From: Pseudomonadota bacterium
GTDB lineage: Bacteria; Pseudomonadota; Gammaproteobacteria; Ga0077536
Assembly (NCBI GenBank): GCA_016719885.1
Contig: JADJYF010000016.1
Coordinates: 62,001-126,000, forward strand
DNA length: 64,000 nt
Direction: 5' to 3'
The first letter of the stretch is position 1, and every line of letters begins with the position of its first letter. This document shows, piece after piece, positions 25,065-33,377 of the stretch. Both the position numbers and the translations under genes were made by a program. The notes beneath the pieces are model-generated. The model saw nothing but the letters and a program-made list of their open reading frames with translations. It had not been told where the DNA came from and did no database searches.

Positions 25065-25093
25065 TTGACAGCGCCCCGCGCCGCGATTACAAC
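25065..25093 (+). promoter_or_regulatory. Sigma-70 promoter of fleQ
   Basis: TTGACA (25065-25070), 17-bp spacer, TACAAC (25088-25093): consensus -35 and near-consensus -10 with ideal spacing, 113 bp upstream of the fleQ GTG. It fits FleQ as the top, housekeeping-sigma-dependent regulator. The rest of the 278-bp gap before fleQ shows no gene. Confidence 0.75.
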
Positions 25094-25206
25094 GACCCTA
25101 CCCGTTGAGGTGGGTGCCAGGAATCTGGCGCCCCCTCGTTGCCCGAACGGGGTGCCAGTGCTTCAACCACAAAACATCGCCAAGACGATGGGGGAGCCGC
25201 TCGCTC

Positions 25207-26640
25207 GTGAGCAGTCAGTCGCCAGTCGTGATCGTGGAGCGGGATGCCAATACCGTCCACGAACTCAAACAGATCCTCAATTACCTCGACATGAGCACCG
25301 TGGACGTGCCGCCCGAGGGCGATCTCGTCGCAGTCATGGAGACGCGCCCGGCGCCCTACATGGTGCTGCTCGGCGAATGCGGCGACCCGCGCGCCCAGAG
25401 CGAGGCGTTTCGTCGCATTAAGGCGGCTGATCCCTATACGCCACTGCTGCTCTTGAGCAGCGGCGAGGCGGCGTCGACGCCCAGCGAACTCGACCACGAC
25501 GCGCTGGCGCGGGTGCGCCTGCCGCTGCGGCAGAGCGAATTCGAAGCCGCGCTGCAGAAGGTCAAGACCTACCGCGAGAACCGTCACCAGGAAGGTTCGC
25601 CGCGTTCCCTGGAGCTGTTCCGCAGCCTGGTCGGTTCCAGCACCGGCATCCAGCGTGTACGCAACATGATCGAAATGGTCGCGCGCAGCGACGCCAACGT
25701 GCTGATCGTGGGCGAGTCCGGCACCGGCAAGGAGGTCGTGGCGCGCCATGTGCACCATCATTCCAACCGTCGCAGCAAGCCCTTCGTGCCCTTGAACTGT
25801 GGCGCGATTCCGCCCGATCTTCTCGAAAGCGAGCTGTTCGGCCACGAGAAGGGCGCTTTCACCGGCGCCATCGCCAGCCGCCAGGGCCGTTTCGAGATGG
25901 CCGACGGCGGCACGCTGTTCCTCGATGAAATCGGCGACATGAGCCTGTCCATGCAGGTCAAGCTGTTGCGCGTCCTGCAGGAGCGCACTTTCGAGCGGGT
26001 CGGCAGCAACAAGAGCCATTCGGTGAACGTGCGCATCATCGCCGCCACCCATGTGAACCTCGACCAGGCGATTCGCGAGGGGCGTTTTCGCGAGGATTTG
26101 TTCTATCGCCTCAACGTGTTCCCGATCGAGACGCCGCCGCTCAGGGCGCGTACCGAAGACCTGCCGCTGCTGGTCAATGATCTCGTCGAACGACTCGATC
26201 ACGAGGGGCGTGGCACCATACGACTGACCCAGTCCTGCATCGATTCGCTGACCGAATACAACTGGCCGGGCAACGTGCGGGAGCTCGCCAACCTTGTCGA
26301 GCGGCTGTCGATTCTCTATCCCAACGGCGTGGTGGACGTGCACGACCTGCCGGAAAAATACCGCTCGGCGCAGGTGGTGGCGCGCGCGCCGACCAAGCCC
26401 GACAGCCTGCCGCAAGGCGGCGGCGATGTGCCTCCGCCGGCCGCGCTGGCCAATCCGCGCCTGCCGCGCGCCGGTATCGATTTGAAGGAACACCTGACGG
26501 TCATCGAGCGCGATCTCATCCTGCAGGCGCTGGAGGAAACCGACTGGGTGGTCGCCCATGCCGCCAAGAAGCTGTGCATGGGGCGCACGACGCTGGTCGA
26601 GAAAATGCGCAAATTCGACCTGGTGCGCGAGGGCATCTGA
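25207..26640 (+). CDS. fleQ: FleQ, master sigma-54-dependent flagellar activator
   Basis: Top regulator of flagellar genes, which in pseudomonads also responds to c-di-GMP and FleN. The 477-aa protein has an atypical receiver-like FleQ domain (about 1-125), the LFRSLVG segment that in P. aeruginosa FleQ contacts c-di-GMP, and an AAA+ domain (about 140-380). The AAA+ domain has Walker A GESGTGKE, the sigma-54-contacting GAFTGA loop and Walker B LFLDEIGD. A Fis-type HTH ends the protein (AAKKLCMGRTTLVEKMRKF). The start is GTG at SSQSPVVIVE with GGGGGAG upstream; the open frame continues 34 codons earlier. A terminator follows, then the sigma-54 promoter of fleSR. Confidence 0.95.
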   Translation: MSSQSPVVIVERDANTVHELKQILNYLDMSTVDVPPEGDLVAVMETRPAPYMVLLGECGDPRAQSEAFRRIKAADPYTPLLLLSSGEAASTPSELDHDALARVRLPLRQSEFEAALQKVKTYRENRHQEGSPRSLELFRSLVGSSTGIQRVRNMIEMVARSDANVLIVGESGTGKEVVARHVHHHSNRRSKPFVPLNCGAIPPDLLESELFGHEKGAFTGAIASRQGRFEMADGGTLFLDEIGDMSLSMQVKLLRVLQERTFERVGSNKSHSVNVRIIAATHVNLDQAIREGRFREDLFYRLNVFPIETPPLRARTEDLPLLVNDLVERLDHEGRGTIRLTQSCIDSLTEYNWPGNVRELANLVERLSILYPNGVVDVHDLPEKYRSAQVVARAPTKPDSLPQGGGDVPPPAALANPRLPRAGIDLKEHLTVIERDLILQALEETDWVVAHAAKKLCMGRTTLVEKMRKFDLVREGI

Positions 26641-26660
26641 CGGGTCCTTGACGCTCGGGC

Positions 26661-26684
26661 CCGGGTTCAAGCCCGGTGTTTTTT
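26661..26684 (+). terminator. Intrinsic terminator of fleQ
   Basis: CCGGG-TTCAAG-CCCGG hairpin within GGGCCCGGGTTCAAGCCCGG, followed by GTGTTTTTT, starting 21 bp after the fleQ stop. Stem plus T-run is a good rho-independent terminator. Confidence 0.75.
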
Positions 26685-26718
26685 ATCAAGTCACGGTTTT
26701 AAAAGGATAAAAAAACCG

Positions 26719-26734
26719 TGGCACGGTCCTTGCT
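26719..26734 (+). promoter_or_regulatory. Sigma-54 promoter of fleSR
   Basis: TGGCACG-GTCC-TTGCT, an exact match to the sigma-54 consensus, 59 bp upstream of the fleS ATG. A preceding inverted repeat (ACGGTTTT ... AAAACCGT) lies at about 26692-26718 and could be an activator site. Confidence 0.9.
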
Positions 26735-26793
26735 CAAAGCCTTGCACGTGACCGCAGCATTGACGCTGTGGACTCGAACAAGCACCAACGAGC

Positions 26794-28029
26794 ATGACGA
26801 CCGCAGCCATCACCAACGCCGAGCAGCTATGTGAAGCCTTCGCCGAGTTCGAAGACGCCTCGCGTGAACTGTCGTCGTTCTATACCCACCTCGAGGAAAA
26901 GGTCAGCGAGCTGACCGCCGAACTGCAGGTGTCGCGCGCCGGCCAGGCCCGCGAACTGGAAGAGAAGCAGCGCCTTGCCGCGCGTCTCAACAACCTGCTC
27001 GACGCCCTGCCGGGCGGCGTGGTGGTGCTGGACCAGCGCGGCCTCGTGCAGGAATTCAATCCCGCCGCCAGCGAGCTGTTGGGCGACATCGCCCGCGGTG
27101 ACGCCTGGCACAGCATCGTGGCGCGCGCCTTCGCGCCGCGCTGGGACGATGGCCACGACCTGTCGCTGGCCGACGGCCGCCGCGTCAATATCGCGACGCA
27201 GGCGCTGTCCGGCGAGCCCGGCCAGATCCTGCTCATCAAGGACGTCACCGAAACCCGCCTGCTGCAGGACCAGCTGGCCCATCACAAGCGCCTGTCGGCC
27301 AAGACCGAGATGGCGGCTGCGATGGCTCACCAGATCCGTACGCCCTTGGCGGCCGCGCTGCTCAACGTCGGCAACCTGCGCCGCGCGCGCAGCGATGCCG
27401 ACCGCGAGCGGGTGCTGGAGCGCGGGCTGCAATCGCTGCGCAAGCTTGAGCGCCTGGTCGACGAGATGCTGTTGTTCGCGCGTGGCGGCCAGTTGGCGGT
27501 CGAACCGGTGCACGGGCGCGATCTGCTGGCCGGCATCGAGAGCGCCGCTCGCGAGGCCTTCAGCATCACAGGCTTCGAACTCGAGTTCGCCCCGTTCAAC
27601 GACGAAGGCCGGGTCTACGTCAACACCTCGGCCCTCACCAGCGTGTGTCTGAACCTCATCGACAACGCCTGCCATGCGTGCCGCGCCCAGGGCCGCATGA
27701 CCGTCACGGCGGGCGTGGTGGAAGGGCGCCTGGTGCTGGCCTTCCAGGACAATGGCCCGGGCATCGCGGCGGAGCAGGCGGCGCGCATCTTCGAACCGTT
27801 CTTCACCACGCGCTCCAACGGCACGGGCCTCGGCCTCGCGGTGGCGCGCGCCGTGACCCAGGCCCATGGCGGCGAGTTGACCCTGGTCAGCGCCCCCGGC
27901 CAGGGCGCCTGTTTTCTCATGACCTTGCCGCTCATCGCGGCGCACGCGGCACAACAAGATTCCCCAGCAACCCGAGAGACGCACGCGGTCGCCGCTTTCG
28001 AGCCGGCCGGCCTGCGTCAGGCAGGATGA
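26794..28029 (+). CDS. fleS: FleS, PAS-domain sensor histidine kinase
   Basis: Cytoplasmic sensor kinase of the FleSR pair that turns on mid-class rod, ring and hook genes. Order in the 411-aa chain: N-terminal coiled coil (about 25-65), PAS domain (about 66-160; NNLLDALPGGVVVLDQRG), HisKA with phospho-acceptor His179 (MAHQIRTPLAAALLNVG), and HATPase with N box LNLIDNACHAC, G1 DNGPGIAAE and G2 GTGLGLAVARAV. No membrane segments are present. A sigma-54 promoter lies upstream, and fleR starts 4 bp after the stop. Confidence 0.93.
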   Translation: MTTAAITNAEQLCEAFAEFEDASRELSSFYTHLEEKVSELTAELQVSRAGQARELEEKQRLAARLNNLLDALPGGVVVLDQRGLVQEFNPAASELLGDIARGDAWHSIVARAFAPRWDDGHDLSLADGRRVNIATQALSGEPGQILLIKDVTETRLLQDQLAHHKRLSAKTEMAAAMAHQIRTPLAAALLNVGNLRRARSDADRERVLERGLQSLRKLERLVDEMLLFARGGQLAVEPVHGRDLLAGIESAAREAFSITGFELEFAPFNDEGRVYVNTSALTSVCLNLIDNACHACRAQGRMTVTAGVVEGRLVLAFQDNGPGIAAEQAARIFEPFFTTRSNGTGLGLAVARAVTQAHGGELTLVSAPGQGACFLMTLPLIAAHAAQQDSPATRETHAVAAFEPAGLRQAG

Positions 28030-28033
28030 TCCC

Positions 28034-29449
28034 ATGACCCGTCACGCCACCCAGATCCTGATCGTCGAAGACGACCACTCACTGCGCGAAGCGCTGCTCG
28101 ACACCGCATCGTTCGCGGGCCTCGACGCCACCGGCGCCGCCGACGGCACGGCCGCCCTGGAACTCCTGGCCGAAGAACATTTCGACCTCGTGATCAGCGA
28201 CATCCAGATGGAGCCGATGGACGGTCACACGCTGTTGCGCGAGATCCGCAGCCGCTATCGCGACCTGCCGGTGGTGTTGATGACGGCCTACGAATCAATC
28301 CAGAGCGCGGTCAGCGCGCTGCGCGAAGGCGCCACCGATTACCTCGTCAAGCCGTTCGAAGCGGAAGTGCTGGTGGCGCGCATCGGTGACTGGCTGCCGC
28401 CGGCGCCGGCGCCGCTGGAAGACGACGTGGTGGCAGTCGACCCGGTCAGCCGCCGCGTGTTCGAACTGGCGCGTCGCGTCGCCCAGTCCGACGCCTCGGT
28501 GATGATCACCGGCGAGTCCGGGGTCGGCAAGGAGATCGTGTTCCGCACCATACATCGTCACTCGCAGCGCGCGACGCAGGCGCCGGTCGCGATCAACTGC
28601 GCGGCGATTCCGGACAACATGCTCGAGGCGGTGCTGTTCGGATACGACAAGGGCGCCTTCACCGGCGCCTACAAGGCCAGCCCCGGCAAGTTCGAACAGG
28701 CCCAGGACTCGACCTTGCTGCTCGACGAAATCTCCGAGATGCCGCTCGCGCTGCAGGCCAAGCTGCTGCGCGTGCTGCAGGAACGCCAGGTCGAGCGCCT
28801 GGGTTCGAACAAGGTCATCGATCTCGATGTACGCATCGTCGCCACCACCAACCGCGATCTGCGTCGCGAAGTGGAAGCGGGGCGTTTCCGTGAAGACCTC
28901 TACTACCGTCTGAACGTCATGCCGATCAACGTGCCGCCGCTGCGTCAGCGTCGCGAGGACATCGTGCCGCTGGCCAAGGCCTTGCTGGCGCGCGCCGCGG
29001 CGCGCAGCCAACAGGCGGTGCCGGCCATCAACGGCGCCGCCTGCGAACGCCTCATGGCGCACCACTGGCCGGGCAACATCCGCGAACTCGACAACGTCAT
29101 GCAGCGCGCGCTGATCCTGCACCAGGGCGAGGGCATCAACCTCGATGATCTCGTGTTCGAACAGATGACGCCGGCGGTGTCGTCCACGCTCGGGGCCGGT
29201 GTCAGCGTCAGCGAAGCGCCGCGCGCGGTGTCGTTTGCCGACGAGGACGACGACGATGACGATGCATGCGGCGCCGATTCGCTGGGCGGCGACCTCAAGG
29301 ATCACGAACGCCGTCTGATCCTGAACGCCCTGGAAGAAGGCCGCGGCAGCCGCAAGTTCGCGGCCGAGAGACTCGGCATCAGCCCGCGCACCTTGCGCTA
29401 CAAGCTGGCCCGCCTGCGTGACGCCGGCGTCGCGGTGCCGGGCGTCTGA
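28034..29449 (+). CDS. fleR: FleR, sigma-54-dependent response regulator
   Basis: Partner of FleS. A receiver domain (about 5-120) with acidic pair VEDDHS, phospho-acceptor Asp56 (VISDIQMEPMDG), Thr switch (LMTAYE) and Lys (LVKPF) precedes an AAA+ domain (about 140-375). The AAA+ domain has GESGVGKE, GAFTGA and LLLDEISE. A Fis-type HTH closes it (AAERLGISPRTLRYKLARL). An acidic linker (EDDDDDDAC, about 400-410) before the HTH is unusual. It activates sigma-54 promoters such as that of flgB in related systems. fliE follows after 46 bp. Confidence 0.95.
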   Translation: MTRHATQILIVEDDHSLREALLDTASFAGLDATGAADGTAALELLAEEHFDLVISDIQMEPMDGHTLLREIRSRYRDLPVVLMTAYESIQSAVSALREGATDYLVKPFEAEVLVARIGDWLPPAPAPLEDDVVAVDPVSRRVFELARRVAQSDASVMITGESGVGKEIVFRTIHRHSQRATQAPVAINCAAIPDNMLEAVLFGYDKGAFTGAYKASPGKFEQAQDSTLLLDEISEMPLALQAKLLRVLQERQVERLGSNKVIDLDVRIVATTNRDLRREVEAGRFREDLYYRLNVMPINVPPLRQRREDIVPLAKALLARAAARSQQAVPAINGAACERLMAHHWPGNIRELDNVMQRALILHQGEGINLDDLVFEQMTPAVSSTLGAGVSVSEAPRAVSFADEDDDDDDACGADSLGGDLKDHERRLILNALEEGRGSRKFAAERLGISPRTLRYKLARLRDAGVAVPGV

Positions 29450-29495
29450 AGTCGTCAGCCTTATCCACGCACACTGACCAGTCACGGACACAGCC

Positions 29496-29843
29496 ATGAA
29501 CAACACCATCGACGCCCAGGCGGTTCTCGCGCAGATGCGCGCCCTGACCGCGCAGGCACGCGGTCTCGACATGCCGCGCGCCGCCAATGCCGTCAACCCG
29601 ATGGGCGGCGCCACGCCGCCGGTGTCGTTCGGCGACGTCATGAAGAATGCGCTCGACTTCGTCAATGACAACCAGGTCAAGGCCGCGCAGTTGTCCGACA
29701 AGTTCGAGCGCGGCGACAAGAGCGTCGACGTCGCGCAGGTGATGGTCGCCCTCCAGAAAGCCAACCTGTCCTTCCAGGCCGCAACCCAGGTGCGCAACAA
29801 ACTGGTGTCGGCCTACCAGGACATCATGAACATGCCGCTCTAA
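29496..29843 (+). CDS. fliE: FliE, MS-ring/rod adapter
   Basis: Small protein joining the MS ring to the rod and the first exported substrate. It has 115 aa, a flexible N-terminus and the conserved C-terminal half (FGDVMKNALDFVNDNQVKAA, then VMVALQKANLSFQAATQVRN with KLVSAYQDIMNMPL), which is the family fingerprint. No sigma-54 promoter was seen in the short gap after fleR, so it is probably read through from fleS. Confidence 0.95.
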   Translation: MNNTIDAQAVLAQMRALTAQARGLDMPRAANAVNPMGGATPPVSFGDVMKNALDFVNDNQVKAAQLSDKFERGDKSVDVAQVMVALQKANLSFQAATQVRNKLVSAYQDIMNMPL

Positions 29844-29870
29844 GAACACGCTACCCAGTGAGTCAAGACC

Positions 29871-31646
29871 ATGGCTGAAGCTGCCACATTCAACGCCCAG
29901 GCATCCTTGATGCTGCTGTTACGCCAGGTCGGTGTACTGGTGGGACTGGCGGCGGCGGTGGCGCTGGGTCTGTACGTCGCGCTGTGGGCGCGCCAGCCGG
30001 AATACTCGGTGCTGTTTTCCGATCTGCAGGACCGCGATCTCAACCAGGTCATAGAGCAGCTGACCAGCAACAACATCCCCTATCGCATGGACCCCAACGG
30101 CGGCACGGTGCTGGTGCCCGCCGACAATCTCATGAACGCACGCATGAAGCTGGCCGGCGCCGGTCTTGCGCCGACCAGCAGCAGCAAGGGCGCCGGCTTC
30201 GAGGCCATGAACAGCGAGCAGCCGTTCGGCACCAGCCAGTTCCTCGAACAGGCGCGTTACCAGCACGCCATCGAAGGCGAACTGTCGCGCTCGATTTCGC
30301 ACATCACCAACGTGCGCTCGGCGCGCGTGCACATCGCCATGCCCAAGCAGTCGGCGTTCGCGCGCACCAAGCGCGACCCCAGCGCGTCGGTGATAGTCGA
30401 TCTCTACAACGGCCGTCAGCTCGAACGTCACCAGGTCGCGGCGATTGCGCAGATGGTGTCGGCGGCGGTGGCGGGCATGCCGGTCAACCAGGTGACGGTT
30501 GTCGACCAGCGCGGCAACCTGCTGACCGACAACGCCGACCAGAACGACAGCCTGGTGGTGTCGGCCAAGCGCTTCGAGTACACGCGCAACCTCGAGCAGT
30601 CCTATATCGATCGCGTCGAAGCGATCCTGTCGCCCCTGGTCGGGCCCGATGGCGTGCGCGCCGAAGTGACGGCCGATCTCGATTTCACCGAGAGCCAGCA
30701 GTCGAAGGAAACCTACAACCCCGACATGGCGGCGGTGCGCAGCGAATCGAGCACCGAGGAAGAGCGCAGCGGCGACGCTGCCAACGGCGTGCCGGGCGCG
30801 CTCAGCAACCAGCCGCCGGCCGCCGCCTCGGCGCCGGAGCAGACCGCCAACGCCGATCCGAACGCGCAGGGCGCGCCCGGCGCCAAGGGTGCGGCGAGCT
30901 CGGCCACGGCCTCGGTCAACAAGCGCAGCCAGAAGACCAAGAACTACGAAGTCGACCGCAACGTGGTGGTGGAGAAGAACAGCGTCGGCAGCATCAAGCG
31001 CCTGTCGGTGGCGGTGGTGGTGCGTGCGCCGACGCCGGCCGCGGCGCCCGCCACGCCGGCCGAAGGCGACGCGGCCGCCGAGGGCGACAAGAAAGAGGGC
31101 GATGCCGCGGCCGCCGCCACGCCGCCCGCGCCGGCCGCGCTCAGCGAGGCCGAAATCGAGCGCATGACCAATCTCGTCAAGCTCGCCATCGGCTTCGATG
31201 CCGCGCGCGGCGACTCGGTCACCATCACCAGCGCCGAGTTCCAGGCGCCGCCGGCCGCCGAGCCCTTGCCGGAACTGCCGATCTGGCAGCAGCCCTGGGT
31301 GTGGAATGTCGGCAAGCAGGTGGCCGGTGGCCTGTTCGTGCTGTTCGTGCTGTTCGGCGTCATTCGCCCGACCGTGAAATCGCTGATGACCAAGCCGCTG
31401 ACGGTGGCCGGCAGCAGCGGCGAAATGGCGGCGCTCGAAGGCGGCATGGGCGCCAATGGCCTGCCGGCGCTGGCCGGCCCGGCCGGCATGGATGCCCAGA
31501 TGGCGCTGCCCAACCAGCGCCACGATGGGCAGCCGCTGCTGGCGTCATCCGAAATCGATCCGAACATCGACAGCGTCAAACAGTTCGTCAGCAATGACCC
31601 GCGCGTCGCCGCGCAGGTCATCAAGGGCTGGGTTGGCGGCGAATAA
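29871..31646 (+). CDS. fliF: FliF, MS-ring protein
   Basis: Forms the membrane-embedded MS ring on which the export gate and C-ring are built. The 591-aa chain has a first membrane helix (about 14-40), ring-building motifs (EYSVLFSDLQDRDLNQVIEQ and the LEQARYQHAIEGELSRSISH segment), and an Ala/Glu/Lys-rich periplasmic loop (about 310-430, low complexity). A second membrane helix follows (about 482-505). The cytoplasmic tail (SVKQFVSNDPRVAAQVIKGW) is the FliG-binding segment. Confidence 0.95.
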   Translation: MAEAATFNAQASLMLLLRQVGVLVGLAAAVALGLYVALWARQPEYSVLFSDLQDRDLNQVIEQLTSNNIPYRMDPNGGTVLVPADNLMNARMKLAGAGLAPTSSSKGAGFEAMNSEQPFGTSQFLEQARYQHAIEGELSRSISHITNVRSARVHIAMPKQSAFARTKRDPSASVIVDLYNGRQLERHQVAAIAQMVSAAVAGMPVNQVTVVDQRGNLLTDNADQNDSLVVSAKRFEYTRNLEQSYIDRVEAILSPLVGPDGVRAEVTADLDFTESQQSKETYNPDMAAVRSESSTEEERSGDAANGVPGALSNQPPAAASAPEQTANADPNAQGAPGAKGAASSATASVNKRSQKTKNYEVDRNVVVEKNSVGSIKRLSVAVVVRAPTPAAAPATPAEGDAAAEGDKKEGDAAAAATPPAPAALSEAEIERMTNLVKLAIGFDAARGDSVTITSAEFQAPPAAEPLPELPIWQQPWVWNVGKQVAGGLFVLFVLFGVIRPTVKSLMTKPLTVAGSSGEMAALEGGMGANGLPALAGPAGMDAQMALPNQRHDGQPLLASSEIDPNIDSVKQFVSNDPRVAAQVIKGWVGGE

Positions 31647-31664
31647 GACCTCGCGGGAATCATC

Positions 31665-32672
31665 ATGGCAGACGCACCAGCACAACTCGACGGCGCGCAG
31701 AAGGCCGCCATCTTCCTGATGTCGATCGGCGAAGGGCCGGCGGCCGAGATCATGAAATACCTCGGCCCGCGCGAAGTGCAGAAGATCGGCGTGGCCATGA
31801 CCAGTCTCGACGTGGTGTCGCCGACCAACGTCAGCACCGCCATCGGTGAATTCATCGAACTGGTGCGCTCGCACACCGGCATCGGCATCGGCAACGAGGA
31901 ATACATCCGCTCGGTGCTGACCAACGCGCTGGGCGAGGAGAAAGCCTCCAGCATGATCGACCGCATCCTGCTCGGCGGCCACACCAAGGGCCTCGAATCC
32001 CTGAAGTGGATGGACCCACGCGCGATCGTCGAACTGGTGCGCTTCGAGCATCCGCAGATCATCGCCATCGTGCTGTCCTATCTCGATTCCGACCAGTCGG
32101 CCGAGGTGCTGTCGCTGTTGCCGGAAAACACCCGCTCGGATCTCCTGATGCGCATCGCCACCATGGACGGCATTCAACCGGCCGCCATGAAGGAACTGAA
32201 CGAGATGCTCGAGCTGCAGCTGCGCGGCGGCGCCGGCGGCCAGCAGTCGTCGCTCGGCGGCATCAAGTGCGCGGCCGAGATTCTCAACTTCGTCGACCGC
32301 AGCATCGAAGCGAAGATCAACGAGCAGATCACCGAGGCCGACGCCGATCTCGCCACCAAGATCCAGGACTTGATGTTCACCTTCGAGAACATCGCCGACA
32401 TCGACGACCGCGGCATCCAGGCGCTGCTGCGCGAAGTGTCGACCGACAACCTGGTGCTGGCCATGAAGGGCTGCGACGACACCATCAAGGACAAGATCTT
32501 CAAGAACATGTCGAGCCGCGCGGCGGAAATGCTGCGCGAGGACCTCGAATCCAAGGGCCCGGTCAAGCTCTCGGAAGTCGAGGGCGCGCAGAAGGAAATT
32601 CTCGGTATCGCCCGCCGCCTGGCCGACGAAGGCACGATCAGCCTGGGCGGATCCGGCGAGCAGATGGTGTAA
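31665..32672 (+). CDS. fliG: FliG, C-ring rotor protein
   Basis: Rotor protein that receives torque from the stator and switches with FliM. The 335-aa protein has an N-domain (GAQKAAIFLMSIGEGPAAEI), a middle domain with the EHPQ motif (RFEHPQIIAIVLSY) that binds FliM, and a C-domain with the charged torque helix (DDRGIQALLREVSTDNLVLA and neighbouring MSSRAAEMLREDLES). Length and motifs are complete. Confidence 0.96.
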   Translation: MADAPAQLDGAQKAAIFLMSIGEGPAAEIMKYLGPREVQKIGVAMTSLDVVSPTNVSTAIGEFIELVRSHTGIGIGNEEYIRSVLTNALGEEKASSMIDRILLGGHTKGLESLKWMDPRAIVELVRFEHPQIIAIVLSYLDSDQSAEVLSLLPENTRSDLLMRIATMDGIQPAAMKELNEMLELQLRGGAGGQQSSLGGIKCAAEILNFVDRSIEAKINEQITEADADLATKIQDLMFTFENIADIDDRGIQALLREVSTDNLVLAMKGCDDTIKDKIFKNMSSRAAEMLREDLESKGPVKLSEVEGAQKEILGIARRLADEGTISLGGSGEQMV

Positions 32673-32687
32673 GGGAGGACGACGAAC

Positions 32688-33377
32688 ATGCACAGCGCCG
32701 AAGCCGTCGCGAGCGACCAGTCAGTCAACATGGCCGAGGGCTTCGGCCCGGGCGACGGTGTCGTCACGCCCTACGAACTGCCGGACATCGAACAGATCCT
32801 GGTGCGTAACGGCGCCAACGGCGCGGGCGTGGTCACCGCCCGCGAACTGGAGAGCATCCACAAGCAGGCCTATGCGGAAGGCTTTGAAAGCGGTACCGCC
32901 GAAGGCTATGCCGATGGCCAGAGTCGCGCCGCCGCCGACATCCAGGCGCGCTGCGACATTCTCGACGATCTCACCGCGCAACTGGTCGCGCCGCTCGCGA
33001 GGCTCGATGAAGAGATGGTCAATTCGGTCGCCGAACTGGCGCTCTTGATCGCGCGCCACCTGGTGCGTCGCGAACTGAAGACCGCGCCGGGCGAAGTGAT
33101 AGGCGTGGTGCGCGAGACCATGCGCCTGTTGCCGATCGCGAGTCGCGGCACGACCCTGCACCTCAATCCCGATGACGCCGAACTGGTGCGCTCGGCGCTG
33201 TCCATCGACACCGACGGCATCAGCTGGCGCGTGGAAGCCGACCCGCTGATTTCGCGCGGCGGCTGCATCGTCGAGACCGAGACCTCGCGCATCGACGCCA
33301 CCGTCGAATCGCGCATCGCCGCCATCGCTTCGAAGATGTTCGGCGGTGAACGCGAAAGCGATCGGGGCGCGGCATGA
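32688..33377 (+). CDS. fliH: FliH, ATPase regulator of the export apparatus
   Basis: Binds and restrains FliI and links it to the C-ring. The 229-aa protein has a central helix with FliH-type Gly spacing (AYAEGFESGTAEGYADGQSR) and a C-terminal V-ATPase-E-like domain (about 110-225; LNPDDAELVRSAL). GGGAGGACGACGAAC precedes the ATG. Its stop overlaps fliI by 4 bp (ATGA), so the two are coupled. Confidence 0.92.
   Translation: MHSAEAVASDQSVNMAEGFGPGDGVVTPYELPDIEQILVRNGANGAGVVTARELESIHKQAYAEGFESGTAEGYADGQSRAAADIQARCDILDDLTAQLVAPLARLDEEMVNSVAELALLIARHLVRRELKTAPGEVIGVVRETMRLLPIASRGTTLHLNPDDAELVRSALSIDTDGISWRVEADPLISRGGCIVETETSRIDATVESRIAAIASKMFGGERESDRGAA

Noticed and set aside
29919..31523. Antisense 534-codon frame over fliF
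   Set aside because: His/Arg-rich low-complexity shadow of fliF codons; no motifs or ribosome site.
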